DNA of 64,000 nucleotides from Niastella yeongjuensis. GTDB lineage: Bacteria; Bacteroidota; Bacteroidia; Chitinophagales; Chitinophagaceae. A program made the translations under genes and the position numbers. Positions 9,001 to 20,300 of the stretch are shown piece by piece. Within the stretch, counting starts at the first letter, position 1. Each line of letters starts with the position of its first letter. The notes beneath the pieces are model-generated. The model was not told where the DNA came from. It did no database searches and saw only the letters and a list, made by a program, of their open reading frames with translations. The stretch spans positions 311,004-375,003 of the forward strand of contig NZ_FOCZ01000006.1 of assembly GCF_900110245.1 (NCBI RefSeq), in the 5' to 3' direction.

Positions 9001-9813
9001 TTATTTCGTTCGCATGAATATTTTTTCTTTCCTGTCTACTTCTTCAAAATACTTTTGTTTTTCTGAAAACAGCAACGATTCTTTATTGCCCAATCCTATA
9101 AAACCGAACGGACAAAGGCTTTCATAAAACAGGTTGATCACTTTGTTTTGCAGGCTCTGATTGAAATAAATGAGCACATTGCGACATAGGATCAGTTGAA
9201 ACTCATTGAACGATCTGTCCATCGCCAGGTTATGCACCGAAAAGACAATGTTCTGACGCAGCGACTTATCCCACATCACCGAGTTATACTTTGCTTTATA
9301 ATAATCGGAAAAGGAATTTTTACCTCCGGCTTTCAAATAATTTTCCGTATAAGTTTTCATATTACTGATGGAAGAAATGCCATCGCGTGCTTTCTGCAGC
9401 GCATCCTGGTTTATGTCGGTGGCATAGATCACGGTCCGTTCCAGTAATCCTTCCTCCCTGAACAGGATGGCCATCGAGTACACTTCTTCCCCGGTGCTGC
9501 AACCCGCTATCCATACTTTTATGAACGGGTAAGTAGCCAGCCGGCTGACCACATTTTTACGCAGGCTTTTGTAAAAAAGCGGATCGCGGTACATCTCAGT
9601 TACATTCACAGTGATCTCCTGGATAAAATGCTCAAATTCGGTTTCATCTTTCAATATCATTTTACCCAGGTCCTGCAAACTGGCGATCTTATTACTATCC
9701 ATGAATGCGCTTATGCGGCGAATAACGGAGGCTTCTGCGTATTCGGTAAAATCGTACCCATACACAAACCTGACTGATTCCAGGAACTGTCTGTATTCCT
9801 CATTAGCGATCAT
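9001..9813 (-). CDS. cheR: CheR-type SAM-dependent protein methyltransferase
   Basis: 270 residues. An N-terminal helical CheR domain (GYDFTEYAEASVIRRI) precedes the methyltransferase fold with SAM motif WIAGCSTGEEVYSMAI, the ATDIN acidic strand, and NEFQLILCRNVLIYF. It is a stand-alone CheR without TPR. CheR methylates specific glutamates on coiled-coil receptors. It is co-transcribed with CheB and follows the giant hybrid kinase after a 118-base gap filled by an inverted repeat. A paralogue lies at 28026 in cluster B. Confidence 0.95.
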   Translation of the reverse strand: MIANEEYRQFLESVRFVYGYDFTEYAEASVIRRISAFMDSNKIASLQDLGKMILKDETEFEHFIQEITVNVTEMYRDPLFYKSLRKNVVSRLATYPFIKVWIAGCSTGEEVYSMAILFREEGLLERTVIYATDINQDALQKARDGISSISNMKTYTENYLKAGGKNSFSDYYKAKYNSVMWDKSLRQNIVFSVHNLAMDRSFNEFQLILCRNVLIYFNQSLQNKVINLFYESLCPFGFIGLGNKESLLFSEKQKYFEEVDRKEKIFMRTK

Positions 9814-9832
9814 TCATACTATTTTTAAGTAT

Positions 9833-9930
9833 GGGCAAAAGGCAGAGGGCATAGGGCAGAAATTAAATACACGCTTGCTTCGACGGCTTTCGGCTGTTTT
9901 TGTCTGCCGTTTGCCTGCTGCCCTCTGCCC
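9833..9930. repeat. Heptamer-armed inverted repeat element, copy A
   Basis: 98 bases. The left arm (9833-9860) is four tandem heptamers of form GRGCANA, and the right arm (9903-9930) is four heptamers in inverse orientation. Between them is a core with AATTAAATACA and a 24-base block (9875-9898) shared with copy B. It ends one base before the stop codon of the giant kinase (9932-9934) and lies between that gene and CheR. As RNA it could form a long hairpin. Confidence 0.8.
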
Positions 9931-9931
9931 A

Positions 9932-12900
9932 TTATTTATAAAGCCACACACGCATCAGCGACAGCAGCTGTTCTATGTTCACCGGTTTGGAAACATAATC
10001 GCTCATGCCGGCTTCCAGGCATTTCTCCCGGTCGCCTTTCATGGCTTTTGCCGTTAATGCAATGATGGGCAGTTTATTGAACTGGTTCATTTTACGAATG
10101 GCCATGGTTGCTTCGTACCCGTCCATTTCCGGCATCATGATGTCCATTAGCACGATGTCGATGCCGGGTTGTTTTTCCAGCATGTCGATGGCCACCCTGC
10201 CATTTTCCGCCACAAAACATTTCATCCCTTCTTCTTCCATCACATTGGTGAGGGAATAGATATTGCGCATATCGTCATCCACGATCAGCACTTTTTTATT
10301 TTTCAGCACTTCTTCCGTCCGGTGCAGTTTGCGAATGATCTGCTGTTTTTCCTTTGGCAGTTTCGCTTCCACCCGATGCAGGAACAAGGCCGTTTCATCT
10401 AACAGTCGTTCCTGCGAGTCGGTGGTTTTCAATACAACGGTATTGGCCAGTTTCTCCAGCTGCCGTGCTTCCTCCCTGCTCATATCCCGGCCGGTATATA
10501 CAATGATGGGGATGCGGTTCAGCTGTTCGCTTTCCTTTATTTTTTCCATCAGTTCAAAACCGGTCATATCAGGCAATCCCAGGTCTATGATGATACAATC
10601 GAACCGTTCGTCCTGCAGGATGTTATACGCCTCCTGCCCGGTATGGGCAGCAATGGACCTGATATCGCCGTTGCCAATGAGTTCACGGATCGCTTTGTTC
10701 TGGGCCGGATCGTCTTCCACCACCAGCAGTTTTTTCAGCTTGCGGTTTATAAAATCCTGAATACGGTCAAAGGCGCCGTGAACAGCGTCGTGCGTGAGCG
10801 GTTTGCTGATAAAATCAAACGCGCCCAGTTCCAGCCCCTCTTTACGCCGGTCGTACCCCGACATGATCTGTACAGGGATGTGCCGTAGTTCCGGATCGTT
10901 TTTCAAAAGCTTCAGCACTTCGGAGCCGTCCAGTACCGGCAGCTTCATATCCAGTATTATCGCGTCTGGTCTATAATACCGCGCCAGACTTAACCCCGTA
11001 TTACCGGCATGTGCTAAAATACCTTTATAGCCTTTATCGCGTGCAATATTCAGCAACACTTTCGCAAACACCACATCATCTTCAATGATCAGGATAGTTT
11101 TATCATTATCACTGAGCCGGTAACGATCGTCTTCCGCTTCCTGCGGGGGCAACGGTTCACGCGGCACCGGCTTGCGTATTTCTATGTTCTTTTCTCCTTT
11201 GGTCACGTTTGCCGCATCAAATTTCAACGGCAGGTAAAGCGTAAAAATGCTGCCTTTTCCCTCCTCACTTTCCAGGTGTATTTCCCCACCCAGGGCGCCG
11301 GCCAGTTCCCGGCTGATAGACAATCCCAATCCGGTTCCGCCAAACTTTCTTTTGGTGGAACCGTCGGCTTGCTGGAACGCTTCAAAAATAATACCCTGCT
11401 TGGTTTCGGGGATTCCAATACCCGTGTCGCTCACCGAGAATGCCACAATTTCCGGCAGCCGTCTCAATTTTTCGTTGCGCAACAGTGCCCCGGGCCGTTC
11501 AATATCAATGCGCAGCGCTATCTGTCCATCCCGTTCGGTAAACTTAAAAGCATTGGAAAGCAGGTTACGCAGGATCTGTTCCAGCCGTTGTTTATCGGTT
11601 TTCAATGGTGAGCGGAATTGCTCTTCATCACAAGAGATCTTGAATTCGATATGCTTGCTTTTCGCCACCTCGGTGAACAGTTGTTTAAGGTTGTTGATGA
11701 GTTCGCTTACCGGCACCTCATCGATCTCGATCTCAATTTTGCCGGCTTCCACTTTCGACAGGTCAAGTATTTAATTGATCAGCGTTAACAGGTCGGTACC
11801 GGAGTTGAAAATATTCGTGGCAAACTCGATATCTCGGGCAGATAATGATTTGCTTTTATTTTCTGTCAATAGCTGTGACAAGATCAGAATGCTGTTGAGC
11901 GGCGTACGCAACTCGTGCGACATATTTGCCAGGAACTCAGATTTGTATTTACTGGTAGATTCCAGTTCGCGGGCCTTGTTCTCTACATCCATTTTGGCCA
12001 CTTCCATTTTTTCTTTTTGTTCTTCCAGCAGGTTGGCTTTTTCTTCCAGCTCCTCATTGGTTTGCTGTAACTCTTCCTGCTGCGCCCTTAGTTCAGCTTC
12101 AGAACGTTCCAGCATGCTGGTTTGCACATTCAATTGTTCATTGGTCTGTTTCAGTTCTTCCTGCTGGGCCTCCAGTTCTTCCGACTGGCGCTGGGTTTCT
12201 TCCAGCAATTCTTTTTGCAAGGCCCTTGCCTGTGACGAGTTGATGGCAACGCCTATGCTTTCTGAAACGAACTTTAACAACTGAAGATCGGGATCGGTGA
12301 TCTCATGCACGGTGCCAATCTCAATTACACCCTTGACATCCGTATCAAAAAGGAAGGGATAAACCAGGATGTTTTTAGGAGTTACCTGACCCAGTCCGGA
12401 ATTTACTTTTATATAATCCGCGGGAATATCGGCAAATATAATGGGCTTCTTTTCTTTGGCGGCCTGCCCTACCAGCCCTTCGCCCATTTGAATAACATTG
12501 GCATTTCCCTTCCGGAGCGACCAGGCATAACTGCCCGTCAGTTTCAACTGATCATGCTCCGCTACATAAATAGCGCCTACCTGAGCTTTAAAATAAGGCG
12601 TCAGCATATTGATCACTTCCCGGGCAAGTTCATCCACTGTCTTATCTCCTCTTAATATATTGTTCAATTCGGCAGCGCCTGTAAGCATCCAGGTACGCGC
12701 TGCATTTTCCTGCGACAGCTTTTGCAGGTTTTGTTTCATGTTCTTCAATGCCTTGCTTAACAGATCAGATTCGCTGCGCACTTTTATAACCGGCGTATAA
12801 TCTCCATGCGCTATGGTGTCTGCCACCAGGGTGTATTCCTTCGACACTTCCACCAGGCGGTTAAACGAAGCGGCCAGTTTACCTATTTCATCTTTCGAAG

Positions 12901-13948
12901 TGACAGGTAGCGTGATGTCTGTTTCGCCCAACACAATGCGATCGGCCGCCGTTTTGATCACCATCAATGAATTTACGATAGAACGGATCACCAATATCAG
13001 CAGTATTATAATAAGTACGATCACCACCACTACCACGGTCACACTCCTAAGTACTGCACCCGAAACATCGGCCAGTTTTTCTTCAGCCAGTTGCCGCGTT
13101 TCCAGGGCAGACAGGTCTTCCTGTCCTTTTAGTTCATTCAAAAAAGTAGAGATGTTGATGCGCCATGTATTCACGGAAATGGCAGCCGCAGCTGATGGAT
13201 TGGCAAATACAGAATCTATCAATGCTTTTGCTATTACAATAGCCGGATTGTTCATGCGGGTAGTAAATGCATTTTCCTGATCCGTGGTAGTGTTTCTATA
13301 GTACCGGTCAAGCTTTAATTCATATCTGCCTTTCAAACTGGCAAACTCTGCAAACTCCTGTCCCTGAAATCCTTTTTTCACAATGGCAATGTGCATGCGC
13401 ATGCGCAACTGGGCTAAGAAACCAATGCCGTTCAATAAATAAAAATGCGCTTCGGTCAAATTCCTGATCTCCGGGTCGCGGGCACTTCGATAATTATTAT
13501 TGACCTCATCTAAAAGATGGATAGTGACATTGGTATAGGCATTGGCCATGGTATCCACATCGATCTTAAACTGATTTACCCCGCCGCGGATGTTGCCGAT
13601 GTTATTCAGAATGGCAAATTGTTTATCCTTATTCTGTTCTTTCAACAATTGGGTGAGCGCTGCAACGGCTTTATCAGTTTGCGTACGCTGGTTCATCATT
13701 TCAGATTTTTCTTCTTTACCGCCGCTGCTCACATACCCAATGGCATAACCGCGTTCTTCCTGTACGCTGTAAACGATGTCGGCTATCTTTTCAATTTCCG
13801 TTACATAGTCATGAACCCGGCGGAGGTTGTTCCGTTTTTCGATCTTATCGGAGATATCGGTGGCGAGAAAATACAGCAGGGCCGCCAGGGGAATGAGGGA
13901 AACGAGTAATAGTTTGTTCCTGATAGACAGGTTCTGGATTAACTTCAT
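9932..13948 (-). pseudogene. Giant hybrid kinase NIT-HAMP-GAF-HisKA-HATPase-REC-REC-REC, interrupted by in-frame TAA
   Basis: One reading frame of 1338 codons with a single stop, TAA at 11771-11773. The 725-residue upstream part has TM1 (about 13-30), a periplasmic NIT-like sensor (about 45-290, with [15 protein letters not shown]), TM2 (301-323), HAMP, GAF (about 425-570), a Gln/Glu-rich coiled coil (575-670) and the HisKA H-box with His678. The downstream part, open from codon ATA and with a GTG at 11752, has HATPase (DTGIGI, GGTGLGLS) and three receivers (Asp268, Asp390, Asp537 numbered from the GTG). The stop falls inside the dimerisation helices, where the intact paralogue at 24430 reads LIDEILDLSK. 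It is a recent pseudogene, a sequencing error, or a functionally split kinase. Confidence 0.85.
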
Positions 13949-14214
13949 AGCAATAGTGATTAATCAGCAGCATTACGCTTGTAATTGCTGCGGGATATAG
14001 AAATTGCTACCAGAACAGACCTAACCCGGTTAATTTTTTACGCCGGTTATTGCTTCAATATACCGGCGTTGAGCCATTATCGTATCAGGAATCTTAAGTA
14101 CTGTCGGAATCTTACAGGGGACATTTGTCCGTAACCTGTTGGACTGGTTGAAATTACGAAAAAAATACTAACCTATATCAATTATTAATTAGTTGATTGG
14201 TATCAATTTGAATT

Positions 14215-14290
14215 GGGCAGAAGGCAGAGATTAATACACATTTGCTTCGATGGCTTTCGGCTGTTCTTGTTCTTGTTTGTCGTCTGCCTT
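14215..14290. repeat. Heptamer-armed repeat element, copy B (short)
   Basis: Left arm of two heptamers (14215-14228) followed by GATTAATACACA and a block (14242-14265) that matches 23 of 24 bases of copy A 9875-9898. The right arm is reduced to one heptamer (14283-14289). A C-run/G-run palindrome common in Bacteroidota follows at about 14295-14318. Confidence 0.7.
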
Positions 14291-14320
14291 TAAACTCCCC
14301 TTCAGGTGGCTTGGGGGGTA

Positions 14321-14357
14321 TAAAAAAGGCCTCCCGACTGATCGGGAGGCCTCTCTT
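14321..14357 (-). terminator. Terminator of the GH95 gene
   Basis: Perfect 10-bp stem (arms 14328-14337 and 14342-14351) with a 4-base loop. On the minus strand it is followed by six T, and on the plus strand by a T-rich run, so it may work both ways. Confidence 0.88.
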
Positions 14358-14370
14358 TTTCTACATAAAC

Positions 14371-16785
14371 CTAAACTTCAAATACAAGTTTTATGGTTTC
14401 GCCAGGGCGCATATTAACGCGAATGGTAGCGTTACTCGTATTTGAAACTTTATTATTTTTTTTGATCTGTACATTTTTAGCTGTTTTCGGTTTCCTGATC
14501 ACGAATGTGCGGGCGTTTGTAGCTTTAATTGTCATTTCGCGTACCTGCCGGTCACTCCACGCAGCGCTTACTTCCGCCCCACCTCGCACGCACAAACCGG
14601 CAAACTGCCCTGCGTTCCATCCGCGTGGTAAAGCCGGCAATAATTCAATCGTGCTATCCACACTTTGCAGCAGCATTTCTGCTATGCCTGCCGTACCGCC
14701 GAAATTACCATCTATCTGGTAGGGCGGATGTGCGCAAAACAGGTTGGCATAACTGCCACCACCATTGGTAAAGTTCAATTTTCCTGTTGGGCGTACCGGT
14801 TTCAACAGCCTTTGCAAAATCAGGAAGGCATGATCGCCATCGTGTAACCGCGCCCACAAATTCATTTTCCACGCCAATGACCAGCCGGTGCCTTCATCGC
14901 CCCTGCCCTCCAGTGTTTTTCTGGCTGCTGCGGCCAGCTCCGGCGTATTCATATTGATCTCACTCGCGGGATACAAACCCCACAAATGAGACACGTGCCG
15001 GTGATGCGGCTCGGCTTCCTGGTATTCTTTCAGCCATTCCATCAAACGACCGTCCTTACCAATTTGATTGGGCGGTAATTGTACAATCGTTTTTTGCAAG
15101 GCTTGTTTAAATTCATCATCCACTTGCAAACGGTCACAGGCCGCTGCAGTAGCCGAAAATAAATAGCGAATGATCTGGTTGTCCATTGTTGGCCCTTCGC
15201 ACACATTGGCCTTTCGGCCATCAGGTAATATAAAAGCATTTTCAGGCGAATTGGAAGGGGCTGTCACCAGCCAGCCATGCGTAGGTTCTTTTACCAGCGT
15301 ACTCAGGTAAAAATCCGCGCTTCCTTTCAGGATCGGATACAATTTGCGTAAATATGCCGTATCCTGCGTATACTCATAATGGCTCCAAAGCATCTGGCAC
15401 AACCAGGCCGAACCGGTATTGAAAGAACCCCAGGTATAATTCTCACCCGGTGAGGTAAACTGCCACAGATTGGTGAGCACAAATGCCACCCAGCCCTTTG
15501 CTTTATAATAAGCCTGAGCAGTTTTTTCGCCATTCGCTATCATGCCATTCACCAGGCCAAAAAACGGATCGTTCAACATCGGCAGATTCGTTACTTCCAA
15601 CGGCCAGTGGTTCATTTGAATATTTATGTTCAGGTGATAATCACCATTCCAAACCGTTTGTACTGTATTGGACCATAAACCCTGCAGATTAGGTGGTAAC
15701 AAACCTGCCCGGGCACTGCCAATCAACAAGTACCGGCCATACTGAAAATACAAGGCTGGCAATCCATTATCGGTTGAATCGCTCACAAAGGCTTCCAAAC
15801 GTTTATCGGTAGGCAGATTGTCTTTGTTATTACCGGCAAGTGTTACTGAAGCACGTTGAAACAACTGCTGGTACTTTTTAATATGCGTTGCCTTTTGCTG
15901 TGTATAGTTTTTCTGCAAAGCATTCGCCAATAGTTTATCTACCTTGGCTGCATAAGCAGGCGCTTTGTAATTAGTGCCCGCTGAGATATAAATGATGGCT
16001 GAATTGGCGTTTTTTATTTGCAGACTGTTGTTAACGGCTGTAACGTGGCCGCCATTGGCCTGTACCTGTAACTTCACTTTATACAACATGCCTTTGCCAT
16101 CTGTGCCATTGTTCAGTTGTCCGGTCATTAGAAGTGTAGTACCGGTAGCGCTGGTTTCAAACCGTTCAGGCCGGTTAAGGGTAAGCGTACAGTTTATTTT
16201 TTGCAGCTGGCTGGCCGATAGTTTTATGGCAATTACATCATCATCAAAACTGGTAAAGTATTCCCGGTTATAGGTGATGTTATTAATGGTAAAAGTGGTT
16301 GTAGCCAGGGCATTGTCGAGCGACAGCTCACGTTTGTAATTCACCGGTTTCAGAATGGCTGTATCGGTACCATATGCATACTGAATACCCAGGTTACCCA
16401 ACAGCTGAAAAGAACCGTAGGGCTCGTCGGCGCTTTTTGCGCGTGCCGAACCAACTCCTTTGCAAATAAAATGACTGGCCATTACCTCCTGCGCTTCTAC
16501 GTTCTTTTCTGCAAACAATAAATGCTGAATGGTATCCAGGTATTCATAAGCACCGGGCAGGTCAGCGTTTTGCGGCGCACCCGACCAAAGCGTAATATCA
16601 TTTAAAACGATGTTCTCATTTACAATACCCCCATCGGGCATGGCACCCAACCGGCCATTGCCTAAGGGCACGCTGGCTTCCCAATAAGCAGCCGGCGCAT
16701 CGTACCAAAGCCGTAGCGGATGTTGTTGAGCGTTTGTTTTTATTACCAGGAACAGGAGTAGTAGTAACGACAGGCATCGTGGCAT
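14371..16785 (-). CDS. Glycoside hydrolase family 95 alpha-L-fucosidase
   Basis: 804 residues, about the usual length for GH95. A Sec signal peptide (LLLLLFLVIKTNAQ) points to the periplasm or beyond. The N-terminal beta-sandwich begins with LWYDAPAAYWEASVPLGNGRLGA. The (alpha/alpha)6 barrel carries GDYHLNINIQMNHWP and SPENAF, and QIDGNFGGTAGIAEML contains Asp692, matching the conserved acid of the family. GH95 enzymes are inverting 1,2-alpha-L-fucosidases (some act on L-galactosides), releasing fucose from plant xyloglucan or host glycans. A hybrid regulator gene lies 556 bases upstream on the same strand and may control it. No SusC/D pair is adjacent. Confidence 0.93.
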   Translation of the reverse strand: MPRCLSLLLLLFLVIKTNAQQHPLRLWYDAPAAYWEASVPLGNGRLGAMPDGGIVNENIVLNDITLWSGAPQNADLPGAYEYLDTIQHLLFAEKNVEAQEVMASHFICKGVGSARAKSADEPYGSFQLLGNLGIQYAYGTDTAILKPVNYKRELSLDNALATTTFTINNITYNREYFTSFDDDVIAIKLSASQLQKINCTLTLNRPERFETSATGTTLLMTGQLNNGTDGKGMLYKVKLQVQANGGHVTAVNNSLQIKNANSAIIYISAGTNYKAPAYAAKVDKLLANALQKNYTQQKATHIKKYQQLFQRASVTLAGNNKDNLPTDKRLEAFVSDSTDNGLPALYFQYGRYLLIGSARAGLLPPNLQGLWSNTVQTVWNGDYHLNINIQMNHWPLEVTNLPMLNDPFFGLVNGMIANGEKTAQAYYKAKGWVAFVLTNLWQFTSPGENYTWGSFNTGSAWLCQMLWSHYEYTQDTAYLRKLYPILKGSADFYLSTLVKEPTHGWLVTAPSNSPENAFILPDGRKANVCEGPTMDNQIIRYLFSATAAACDRLQVDDEFKQALQKTIVQLPPNQIGKDGRLMEWLKEYQEAEPHHRHVSHLWGLYPASEINMNTPELAAAARKTLEGRGDEGTGWSLAWKMNLWARLHDGDHAFLILQRLLKPVRPTGKLNFTNGGGSYANLFCAHPPYQIDGNFGGTAGIAEMLLQSVDSTIELLPALPRGWNAGQFAGLCVRGGAEVSAAWSDRQVREMTIKATNARTFVIRKPKTAKNVQIKKNNKVSNTSNATIRVNMRPGETIKLVFEV

Positions 16786-16816
16786 TTAGTAAATTTTTCG
16801 GAAGATAGCAACAAAA

Positions 16817-17064
16817 GGGCAGAAGGCAGAGAGAGCCTCCCCCGGCCCCTCCGGTGGAGGGGAGAAATATAACCTCGCAATTATTTTTCAACCTTTAAAT
16901 CGGTCAACCTCTTCTTACCTCTTACGTCTTACTTCCTTTATCGAAAAAGTCTCTTTGTAATCTCATATCAACTTGTCAACCCATCAACCTCCCAACCCTA
17001 TCTCTGCCTTCTGCCCTCTGCCTTTTGCCTTTTCTCTCTGCCCTCTGCCCTCTGCCTTCTGCCC
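16817..17064. repeat. Heptamer-armed repeat element, copy C (long)
   Basis: Left arm of two GRGCARA heptamers (16817-16830). Then comes a GC-rich hairpin CCCCTCC-GGT-GGAGGGG (16846-16862) and about 130 bases of pyrimidine-rich sequence. The right arm is an expanded tract of about nine inverse heptamers (17001-17064). The left arm begins about 32 bases upstream of the GH95 start codon, so it may lie in the leader or promoter of that gene. Confidence 0.7.
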
Positions 17065-17077
17065 TTTTAAACTGCTT

Positions 17078-17134
17078 GAAAACAAAACCGCCCCCGTAAT
17101 GTACCCAACGGTTGCAACCAGGCGGTTTGTTTTC
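17078..17134. terminator. Possible bidirectional terminator after the hybrid regulator
   Basis: Inverted repeat of 14 bp with one bulge: 17078-17092 and 17121-17134 (core AACCGCC/GGCGGTT), each side ending in a T-rich run on its own strand. It is 208 bases past the regulator stop. The 28-base loop is long for a classic terminator. Confidence 0.45.
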
Positions 17135-17341
17135 GAAGCAATGATCCTTAGTCTTTCAGTCCCTCCAGGTAAAAGATGGCTACCCGTTACAAAGTTTATA
17201 TTAGTTTAAAATTATCGGTGTCAATTCCTGAGAGTGTGAAAATAGCAGCAGTTTTTAATACGTATGGTATCGGTTTGTCTAAATGAGGGTATCAAAATGT
17301 TGCCGGGGACTGAAAAAAGTCTATTGGAATGGTATATTTTG

Positions 17342-20300
17342 TCAATTCTCACCCTTTCTGGCATCTGCCTGCCAGGCGGAAGGCAGTTTTCCAAACTCCA
17401 CCTTGAAGTATTTGGAGAAATACTTGGGATTGTTAAACCCGGTTTCATAGGCTACTTCCGCAACAGTCATTTTCGATTTAGCAAGCAATTGCGCTGCCCG
17501 TTGCAACCGTACGCTCCGGATAAATTCTATGGGAGTTTTACCAGTCAATACAAACAGTCGTTTATATACAGCCGCCCGGCTCAGCAACAGGGCACGGCTT
17601 AATTCCTCTACCGAGAAATCGGCATTGGAGATGTTCTTCTCAACAATGGTCAGTGCGTCCTGTACAAATCGTTGATTCGGGCATTCGAGGTTTACATCTG
17701 TTGTTTTTACGGCTATCTGACTGGCAAAGCTTTGCTTCATGGATTGTTGCTGTTGCAACAGGTTCCTGATACGGCTTACCAGCAATTCAAAATTGAAAGG
17801 CTTCGTCATATAATCGGCGGCGCCGGTTTCAATACCCCGCAATTGTTGTTCTTCGCTGTTTTGTGCCGTTAATAATACAACGGGGATGTGTTTGGTGCGC
17901 GGGTCCTGCCTGATCTTTTTACACAGGTCCAGCCCATTCATTTCGGGCATATTGATATCGCTCACTACAATGTCAGGATGAACCGACAGCGTTTTCTGCC
18001 AGCCATCGCGGCCATTCACTGCTACGACAATATTGAAGCATTCGCGCAGGTTGTCTTTCAGGTAAAACAAAAAGTCATCATTGTCTTCTACCAATAAAAC
18101 TGTCTGAACCGGGTTGGATGGAATTTTTGGGATGACTGAAATTTCGATTTCCGGGATTGTTGAGCTGACTGGGATAGCCTCAGATACTTCGGAAGGAATG
18201 ATCTCTTTTACCGGTAATATTACGGTAAACACAGAGCCTTTACCTTCTTCGCTTTCCACATGGATAGACCCGCCCAGCAGGTTTACGAACTCTTTGGTGA
18301 TGGCCAGTCCAATCCCACTGCCCTGGTTCATCATAGTTGCTGGTATTTCGTACTGAAAGAACCGTTCAAAGATCCTTTCCTGGCGGTTGCGAGGAATACC
18401 AATACCCGTGTCTTTTACATTTATTTCAAGCAGGGTTGTTTCCTGCTGCGGTACGCTGTTAATTTCCACAGACACGACTCCATGCTCGGCAGTAAATTTA
18501 AACGCATTGGAAAGCAGGTTGAAAATGATGCGTTCCAGTTTGTCGTGATCGAATTGTGTGTACAGGCTTTTTAGTGCGCTGGTATAAGAAAAGCGAATGT
18601 GTTTTTTCTCTGCGATATCGGTAAATGAACCGGCCGAATCTTCAATAAATTGGATGATGTCGCCTTCGGTAGCATGCAGTTTTAATTCATGCACTTCCAT
18701 TTTACGAAAATCGAGTAACTGATTTACCAGGTTCAACAGCCGGCGGGCGTTGCGATGTATCAGCTGGTATTGGGTTCGCTGCGCCGGTTCTGCGGCTGTT
18801 TTTATCATTCCTTCCAAGGGGGTAAGGATCAGCGATAACGGCGTTCGGAATTCATGGCTCACATTGGTAAAAAAGCGGGTCTTCATCAGGTCCAGCTCAC
18901 GCATGCGGCTGGCTTCCTTTCGCTCCTGCTCCAATGCCATCCGCATTTTTGTTTGTTGAATTACGGCGCGACGGGCAAAATACAACACGGCCAAGGCAAT
19001 CAATACATATAATACATAAGCCAGTGGTGATAACCAGAATGGCGGCAATACAATAATAGAAACGGCTACTGCCTGCTCTTTCCAGTGGCCCCGTTCATCA
19101 GACGCTTTTACATAAAAAGTGTATTTGCCCGGATCCAGGTTGGTATAGGTAGCACGGCGGGTGTTGCCATCGGTAAACAACCAGTTATCGTTAAACCCTT
19201 TCAACCGGTAGGCATACCTCGTTTTATGGCTATTGATATAACCCAGACCGGAAAATTCAATGGAAAAGATATTTTCATCGTACCGCAGGGTAATGGCATC
19301 TGTTTCAGAAATGGCTTTCTGCAAAATCACATGCCTGTTTATGGTATCGCCTGTTTCAATGGGTTGATTAAATACCTGAAAACCGGTTAACAGTACCTGC
19401 GGCGCAGTGGTGTTGATGGTGATCCGCGCCGGATCGAACAGGTTGAACCCATTGGGCCCGCCAAAAATAAGTTCACCACGCCTCGTTTTCAGGGCGGCAT
19501 TTTCATTGAAGGCTATGCCCTGTAAGCCATCGATGCGGTCGTAATTGATACAGCCTATACAAATACCGGTATTTAATGATCCGAAACAACTGATGCGGCT
19601 GATGCCATTGAGGGTACTCACCCACAAGTCATGCGCATTGTCTTCCAGGATATTTAAAATAGTATTATCGGGCAACCCCTCTTCCGTTCTAAAAACCTGG
19701 AAGCTGTTGTTTTCCGGGTTGTATACATTCAATCCATCGCGGGTACCCACCCAGGTGTAACCGCGGCTGTCATTGTAAATAGAGATGATGTTATCGTTAC
19801 TGAGTTTTGTTTCTCTGCCCAGTAATTGTGTAAAGGCCCCGGTTTGTTTATTGCGTACATCGATGCCATAGGAAGTCCCTACCCATAGATTCCCTTTTTT
19901 ATCTTCCGTAATAGCAGCAATATAACCGGTATGCACAGAGTTTGGTGCCAGGGGTTTGTAATGAATGAACCGGTTGCTGGCGCGGTCGTATTTTTCCAAC
20001 CCCGCTTCCAGGGTACCGATCCACAGCTCGTTATTACTGTCTTCATAAATTTCCCAAACCCGGTTATCACTTAAACTTGTGCTGTCTTTTGCAGCATGGC
20101 GGTGATGCGTAAAAGTTTTGCCGTCGTAGCTATCGAGCCCGCCGAAATAAGTACCGATCCATAATACACGGGCATGTTCAATAAACAAACTTACAATAAC
20201 ATCGTTGCAAAGACTGTTGTCATTAAGGGCGTTATGCCGGAATTGTTTATATGAATTAGCGTCGCGGTCGAAGTATAACAGGCCGCCTCCGTTGGTACCG

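Larger units (their letters stand above)
13949..14370. other. Intergenic region upstream of cluster A
   Basis: 422 bases. It should hold the promoter of cluster A, but I see no convincing TAnnTTTG box on the minus strand. It also holds repeat copy B (14215-14290) and the GH95 terminator (14321-14357). No gene is supported. Confidence 0.5.
16786..17341. other. Intergenic region with repeat copy C
   Basis: 556 bases between the regulator stop and the GH95 start. It holds repeat copy C (16817-17064), an inverted repeat (17078-17134) and, at 17150-17341, unremarkable AT-rich sequence just after the regulator stop. No gene is supported. Confidence 0.6.

Noticed and set aside
11752-11773. Stop codon as programmed readthrough or selenocysteine-like recoding
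   Set aside because: The codon is TAA, not TGA or TAG, and I see no recoding structure after it; nonsense mutation or base error is simpler.
16998-17064. Tandem heptamer tract as a CRISPR or minisatellite gene
   Set aside because: Units are 7 bases without spacers, so it is not CRISPR, and it forms the arm of an inverted element rather than a coding repeat.
16973-17209. Open frame in the GH95 upstream region
   Set aside because: It is made of the translated heptamer tract (PLPFAF-like repeats) and has no support as a protein.
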